A stretch of DNA of 45,179 bases from HRBIN12 sp964447335. Lineage in GTDB: Bacteria > Actinomycetota > UBA4738 > HRBIN12. Of this stretch, positions 41,721-45,179 are shown one piece after another (position 1 is the first letter of the stretch; every line of letters starts with the position of its first letter). The notes under the pieces were generated by a model. That model saw nothing but the letters and a program-made list of their open reading frames with translations. It had not been told where the DNA came from and did not search any database. The stretch is taken from contig CAYUSA010000023.1 in assembly GCA_964447335.1 (NCBI GenBank), positions 1 to 45,179 on the forward strand, given 5' to 3'. A program made the translations under genes and the position numbers.

Positions 41721-42212
41721 TCACGGGCAGGCGCCCCAGAGGCCGAGCCCGGCCTCGCGGGCGCTGCGCTGAGCCGCGACGAATCGGTCGACGTACTTCA
41801 CGTCCGGTGGGTAGGTGGTGACGAGGGCGTAGCCCTCGGCCACGAGCGTCTCGTTGAACAGCTCCGAGCCGATCCACACGTAGGCGAGCGTCCGCCCGTA
41901 CCGGTCGAGGCGCTCGACGTCGAACTCGAGCCGCACCGGCTCGCCCTCGAGTCGATCGGTCGTGTAGCTCGAGGCCTGCGGGCCGAAGCACTCGACGGGC
42001 TGGTCGGGCGCGACGCTCTCCGGCGTGTCGATGCCGATGAAGCGGACACGGACCTCGCGGCCGTCCAGGTCGACCATGGCCGTGTCGCCGTCGACGACCC
42101 GGGTGACGACGACCGGCCGGCCGGGGCCCGTCGGCTCGCCGAGGTCTCGCTGAGCCCCCTCGCACGAAGCGAGGAGCAGGACCGCCGCGAGCGCGGCCGC
42201 GAGGCGCGTCAC
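41721..42212 (-). CDS. Secreted lipoprotein with thermonuclease (SNase-like) domain
   Basis: The 163 residues begin VTRLAAALAAVLLLASCEG, a lipoprotein signal peptide with the lipobox LASC. The nuclease domain follows: VTRVVDGDTAMVDL, the active-site arginine and acidic residues in VRFIGIDTPES, and the second arginine in DRYGRTLAYVW. Staphylococcal nuclease homologues cut DNA and RNA with calcium, outside the membrane here. The C-terminus ends with LGLWGACP, and cysteines in ECFGP and GACP could form a disulfide. GTG start overlaps the upstream membrane protein gene as GTGA. Confidence 0.9.
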   Translation of the reverse strand: MTRLAAALAAVLLLASCEGAQRDLGEPTGPGRPVVVTRVVDGDTAMVDLDGREVRVRFIGIDTPESVAPDQPVECFGPQASSYTTDRLEGEPVRLEFDVERLDRYGRTLAYVWIGSELFNETLVAEGYALVTTYPPDVKYVDRFVAAQRSAREAGLGLWGACP

Positions 42213-42931
42213 CGGGTCGAAGCCTGTGCGCGCGCGATACGCCGCTCGCGCCCGACCTTCTTCCAGTCGCTCGACTTCCTCGAGAACACGATGTCGGTCA
42301 CGATCTGCAGGACCCCGAGGGCCGCGACCGCCCAGGCCGCCCAGGCCGACGCGTCCGTCGCCCACCAGAAGCCGAGGGCGACGAACGGTGCCACCTTCGT
42401 CGCGAGCGCGCCCGAGGCATGCATCCACGCGCGCGAGCCCGGGTTCGTCCGCAGGTAGGTGGCGTAGTCGGTCTTCAGACCCGGTCGCGGCGGGAACGGC
42501 CCGCCGACGAAGTAGCTCGTGAATCCGATCCCGACCAGCCGCCCGACGACCCAGTGCGCGAGCCCGTGCACCGAGACCGACCACACCCCCGCCGCGACGA
42601 GGAGCGCCAGCCCCGCGACGGTGGGATCCTCGGCGCCCATCGCGACGACCACCGCGAGCCCCCCGACGAGCGTGCCGACGAACAGCACGAGGTTCCCGAA
42701 CCACACGGGGAAACGAGGTCGCACGCCCGCCTCGAAGGCCTTGCGATCGATCCGCCCGGCCACCTCGGCCCAACGCGCCGAGAGCGACGGGTCGGCCTTC
42801 ACCGCCCGGAGCGCTCGCCAGAAGCCGAGACGCGACAGGTCGGTCTCTCCGGCGTCGACCGCGGCCTCGATCCTCGCGAAGGTCTCCTGCAGCTCCTCGT
42901 CCGGCTCGCGAACCGTGCCCGTATCCCCCAT
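42209..42931 (-). CDS. Membrane protein with HGLAH motif, function unknown
   Basis: The 240 residues start with a soluble helical part (about 1-65), then a membrane domain with about five helices (about 70-225), and a basic tail. One helix reads SVSVHGLAHWVVGRLVGIG. This recalls the HExxH helix of site-2 (M50) proteases but has leucine in place of the catalytic glutamate. The following GPFPPRPGLKTDYATY is probably a loop. So it may be a non-catalytic M50-like or an unrelated protein; I cannot name a family. The ATG at 42931 has GGAGGG 4 bases upstream. The GTGA overlap with the nuclease lipoprotein gene suggests a joint role. Confidence 0.75.
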   Translation of the reverse strand: MGDTGTVREPDEELQETFARIEAAVDAGETDLSRLGFWRALRAVKADPSLSARWAEVAGRIDRKAFEAGVRPRFPVWFGNLVLFVGTLVGGLAVVVAMGAEDPTVAGLALLVAAGVWSVSVHGLAHWVVGRLVGIGFTSYFVGGPFPPRPGLKTDYATYLRTNPGSRAWMHASGALATKVAPFVALGFWWATDASAWAAWAVAALGVLQIVTDIVFSRKSSDWKKVGRERRIARAQASTR

Positions 42932-42945
42932 CTCACCCTCCACGC

Positions 42946-42955
42946 ACGCTAGGAT
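42946..42955. promoter_or_regulatory. Overlapping divergent -10 hexamers
   Basis: TAGCGT on the minus strand (42951-42946) points to the membrane protein gene and TAGGAT on the plus strand (42950-42955) to the kinase gene. They share a TA step within CTAG, so the two promoters could not be used by two polymerases at once. Confidence 0.4.
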
Positions 42956-43010
42956 TGCGGCTCGGACCCGCCCCCGGCCCCTCACACAGCCCTCGACGGG
43001 AGGACCCGCC

Positions 43011-44882
43011 ACGTCCAGGAGCACGATCCCGGAGCGACCGGCCGGTCGGGCCGACGCGTTCGACCTCGTCACGCTCGACGGCCGGTATCACATCGTCGAT
43101 CGTATCGCTGAGGGCGGCATGGGCGAGGTCTTCCGAGCGCACGACGCCGTCCTGGCACGTGAGGTGGCCATCAAGGTGCTCCACCGGCCGCTCGCGTCGG
43201 ACCAGGGATTCGTGGACCGGTTCCGGCGCGAGGCGCGCGCCGCCGCCGTGCTCTCCCATCCGAACATCGTCGCCGTCCACGACTGGGGCGCGGTCGACGG
43301 CATCTACTACATGGTCATGGAGTTCGTGCGCGGCCAGAGCGTCCGCGACGTCCTGAACGCCGAGGGGCTCCTCGCGCCGGCGCAGGCGGCCGACGTGCTG
43401 GCGCAGACGCTCTCGGCGCTGGACCACGCGCACCGACGAGGGATCGTGCACCGCGACGTGAAACCCGAGAACATCATGGTGACGCGCGAGGGCGTCGTGA
43501 AGGTCGCCGACTTCGGGCTCGCGCGCGCCTACGCGGACGCGCAGATCACCCACGCGGGCAACGTGACAGGGACCGTGCAGTACCTCGCGCCCGAGCAGCT
43601 CCAGGGCGAGCCCGCCGACCCGCGCACCGACCTGTACTCGCTCGGCATCGTCGCCTACGAGCTCCTCACCGGCCAGATCCCCTTCAGCGGCGAGAGCCCG
43701 ATGGCGATCGCATACAAGCACCTGCGCGAGCGTGTCCCGGCGGCCTCGGCCCGCAACCCCGCCGTGCCGAAGGGCCTCGACGGCTGGATCGCCTCGATGA
43801 CCGAGAAGGACCGCGAGCTGCGGCCCGAGTCCGCGGCCGAGGCCCGCCGCGACCTCGAGGCGGAGACCCGGTCGCTCCCCTCGGCGGCTCCGATCGCGAC
43901 CCTCATCCCCGAGATCGCGGTCATCCCGCCGCCGGACAGCCCCGACCGGGCGACGACCGTCACGATCCCCCGCTCGCGGAGCGTGAAGCGCTCGCGTCGC
44001 CGTCGCGGGCGGTGGGCGTTCGGCCTCGTGTTCGCGCTGCTCGCGCTCGGCGCCGCGGCGTGGGGCGCGTGGACGTACCTCGTCCCTCACGACGTGGAGG
44101 TCCCCGGCGTCGTCGGCCTGTCGGTGCAGGAGGCGCAGGCGAAGCTCGAGGCGGACTTCACCGTGCGCATCGCCGAGGGTGTGTACGACGAGCAGGCGCC
44201 CGTCGACCAGGTGCTCTCGCAGCGGCCGGGACCGGGCGCCGAGATCCGCGAGGGCTCGCAGATCGTGCTCGTGCCCTCGCTCGGGCCTCGGCCGGTGAAG
44301 GTGCCGGATCTGGTCGGCATGACCGTGCCGGAGGCGCGGAAGGCCCTGGAGGACATCGGCCTGCACCTGGCGGAGCCCGCCGAGCGCTACGACGCGACGG
44401 CCCCGACCGGCCAGATCATCAGCCAGGGCGTTCAGGCGAAGGAGAAGATCCCGCAGGGCTCCGAGGTCGAGGTCGTGGTCAGCAAGGGACCGGCTCCGGT
44501 GCCGGTGCCGAAGGTCATCGGCGAGACGCAGGAGGCGGCCGAGGGTCTCCTCGGCGCGAACTGGGTCGTGAAGGTCAAGGAGGAGTACTCGGACGAGGTC
44601 GAGCGCGGCCGGGTGATCTCGCAGACGCCGGACCCGAGGACCAAGCTCCAGCCGGGCGAGACGGTGACCATCGTCGTCTCGCTCGGACCCGAGCAGTTCC
44701 CGGCGCCGAACGTCGTCGGCATGACGCAGGCGGCCGCGGTCGCGAAGATCGAGTCGCTCGGCCTCCAGGCTCAGGTCATCAAGCTGCCGGGCGCGACGGG
44801 CGAGCTCACGGTCGCGACGCAGCTGCCGGTGGCCGGCGCGACGGTGAGAGCCGGCTCGACCATCACGATCTACGTCGGGTGA
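43011..44882 (+). CDS. PASTA-domain serine/threonine protein kinase (PknB/StkP type)
   Basis: These receptor kinases sense muropeptides or lipid II and phosphorylate division and cell-wall proteins. The kinase domain (about residues 26-290) has GGMGEVF, K55 in VAIKVL, H147-R-D149 in HRDVKPEN, and D167 in ADFGLA with the activation loop and APEQL. A basic linker and one membrane helix (about 335-358) follow, then four PASTA repeats (about 361-623), typical of PknB. No in-frame ATG, GTG or TTG exists near the domain start. GGGAGG at 42998-43003 stands 7 bases before an in-frame ACG at 43011, which I use as a provisional start. Confidence 0.9.
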   Translation, partial: TSRSTIPERPAGRADAFDLVTLDGRYHIVDRIAEGGMGEVFRAHDAVLAREVAIKVLHRPLASDQGFVDRFRREARAAAVLSHPNIVAVHDWGAVDGIYYMVMEFVRGQSVRDVLNAEGLLAPAQAADVLAQTLSALDHAHRRGIVHRDVKPENIMVTREGVVKVADFGLARAYADAQITHAGNVTGTVQYLAPEQLQGEPADPRTDLYSLGIVAYELLTGQIPFSGESPMAIAYKHLRERVPAASARNPAVPKGLDGWIASMTEKDRELRPESAAEARRDLEAETRSLPSAAPIATLIPEIAVIPPPDSPDRATTVTIPRSRSVKRSRRRRGRWAFGLVFALLALGAAAWGAWTYLVPHDVEVPGVVGLSVQEAQAKLEADFTVRIAEGVYDEQAPVDQVLSQRPGPGAEIREGSQIVLVPSLGPRPVKVPDLVGMTVPEARKALEDIGLHLAEPAERYDATAPTGQIISQGVQAKEKIPQGSEVEVVVSKGPAPVPVPKVIGETQEAAEGLLGANWVVKVKEEYSDEVERGRVISQTPDPRTKLQPGETVTIVVSLGPEQFPAPNVVGMTQAAAVAKIESLGLQAQVIKLPGATGELTVATQLPVAGATVRAGSTITIYVG

Positions 44883-45179
44883 GGTTCGGGGCGCACATCG
44901 GCACGCGTGGCGGACTGCGCGCCGCCGCCGACGAGGCTCGAGCCGTCGGCGCCGATGTCGTCCAGCTGTTCCTGTCGAACCCTCGCGCGTGGGCGGCGCC
45001 GCGCATCGAGACCGCCGAGGGCTTCGGCGAGCAGTGGCGAGAGGCCGGCATCGGCCCGTTCTACGTGCACGCGCCGTACCTCGTGAACATCGCTTCGCCG
45101 AACCCCGAGTTCCACGCGAAGTCGCTCGAGCTCGTCGCCCGCTCGGTCGCGGCGTGCGAGGTCGCCGGGGCGGCGGGGT
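44879..45179 (+). CDS. nfo: Endonuclease IV family protein (AP endonuclease), 3' end outside the window
   Basis: The visible 100 residues start VRFGAHIGTRGGLRAAADEA and continue ADVVQLFLSNPRAW, then FYVHAPYLVNIASPNPEFHAKSLELV. These match the AP2 TIM-barrel of endonuclease IV (Nfo), which cuts DNA at abasic sites using three zinc ions; the histidine in VHAPYL is one zinc ligand. The GTG at 44879 overlaps the kinase stop codon as GTGA. The remaining two thirds lie beyond the window, so activity cannot be judged from this part. Confidence 0.87.
   Translation, partial: MRFGAHIGTRGGLRAAADEARAVGADVVQLFLSNPRAWAAPRIETAEGFGEQWREAGIGPFYVHAPYLVNIASPNPEFHAKSLELVARSVAACEVAGAAG

Noticed and set aside
42519..43010. 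Upstream extension of the kinase frame to an ATG at 42519
   Set aside because: It would lie antisense to the membrane protein gene, begin before the kinase promoter, and add about 160 residues without kinase-family similarity.

Overview
The window is a 45 kb piece of a high-GC (roughly 70 percent by eye) bacterial chromosome. Four things point to the phylum Actinomycetota, probably a deep-branching or uncultured class rather than Streptomyces or Mycobacterium: two coenzyme-F420-type proteins, a perfect mycobacterial-type LexA box, DUF3040 and DUF6504 proteins, and a complete division and cell-wall (dcw) cluster. MurE carries the DNPR motif of enzymes that add meso-diaminopimelate. The class cannot be fixed from the sequence alone.

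Region 1 (58-18005, minus strand) is the dcw cluster, read from right to left: mraZ, a 38-residue membrane peptide, rsmH, ftsL, ftsI, murE, murF, mraY, murD, ftsW, murG, murC, murB, ftsQ, ftsZ, pgeF, yggS, sepF. It makes lipid II, polymerises and cross-links septal peptidoglycan, and builds the Z ring. Most junctions are 4-base GTGA overlaps. Two promoters stand out: one before mraZ inside an array of GTGG boxes spaced 10-11 bp, and one before ftsZ in an AT-rich gap.

Region 2 (18146-24552) holds an HNH endonuclease, a MoxR / DUF58 / transglutaminase operon, a MerR regulator and a DUF3040 membrane protein.

Region 3 (24562-29535, minus strand) is an SOS-type mutagenesis operon: LexA box, DUF6504, error-prone polymerase DnaE2, and a Y-family polymerase of intact DinB type. 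Inside dnaE2 are two inverted copies of a 47-base palindromic element that match at 44 positions. Two of the three differences form a compensating base pair. They look like a small mobile palindromic element carried in frame in a coding sequence, and this is the most unusual feature of the window.

Region 4 (29631-45179) is mixed metabolism in short operons: fused glutamate formiminotransferase-cyclodeaminase, DUF402, a lower-GC HAD protein, two F420-type proteins, a cysteine-desulfurase-like enzyme, UDP-sulfoquinovose synthase with a DUF2304-GT2 fusion, psuK-psuG, an acetyltransferase, a TPP-riboswitch-controlled thiE plus AIR-synthase homologue, a membrane protein with a lipoprotein nuclease, and a PASTA serine/threonine kinase that lacks any ordinary start codon and overlaps a truncated endonuclease IV. 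Several genes here have a TANNNT -10 hexamer only 6-9 bases before the start codon, which suggests leaderless transcripts. I saw no tRNA, rRNA, CRISPR array, transposase or phage gene.
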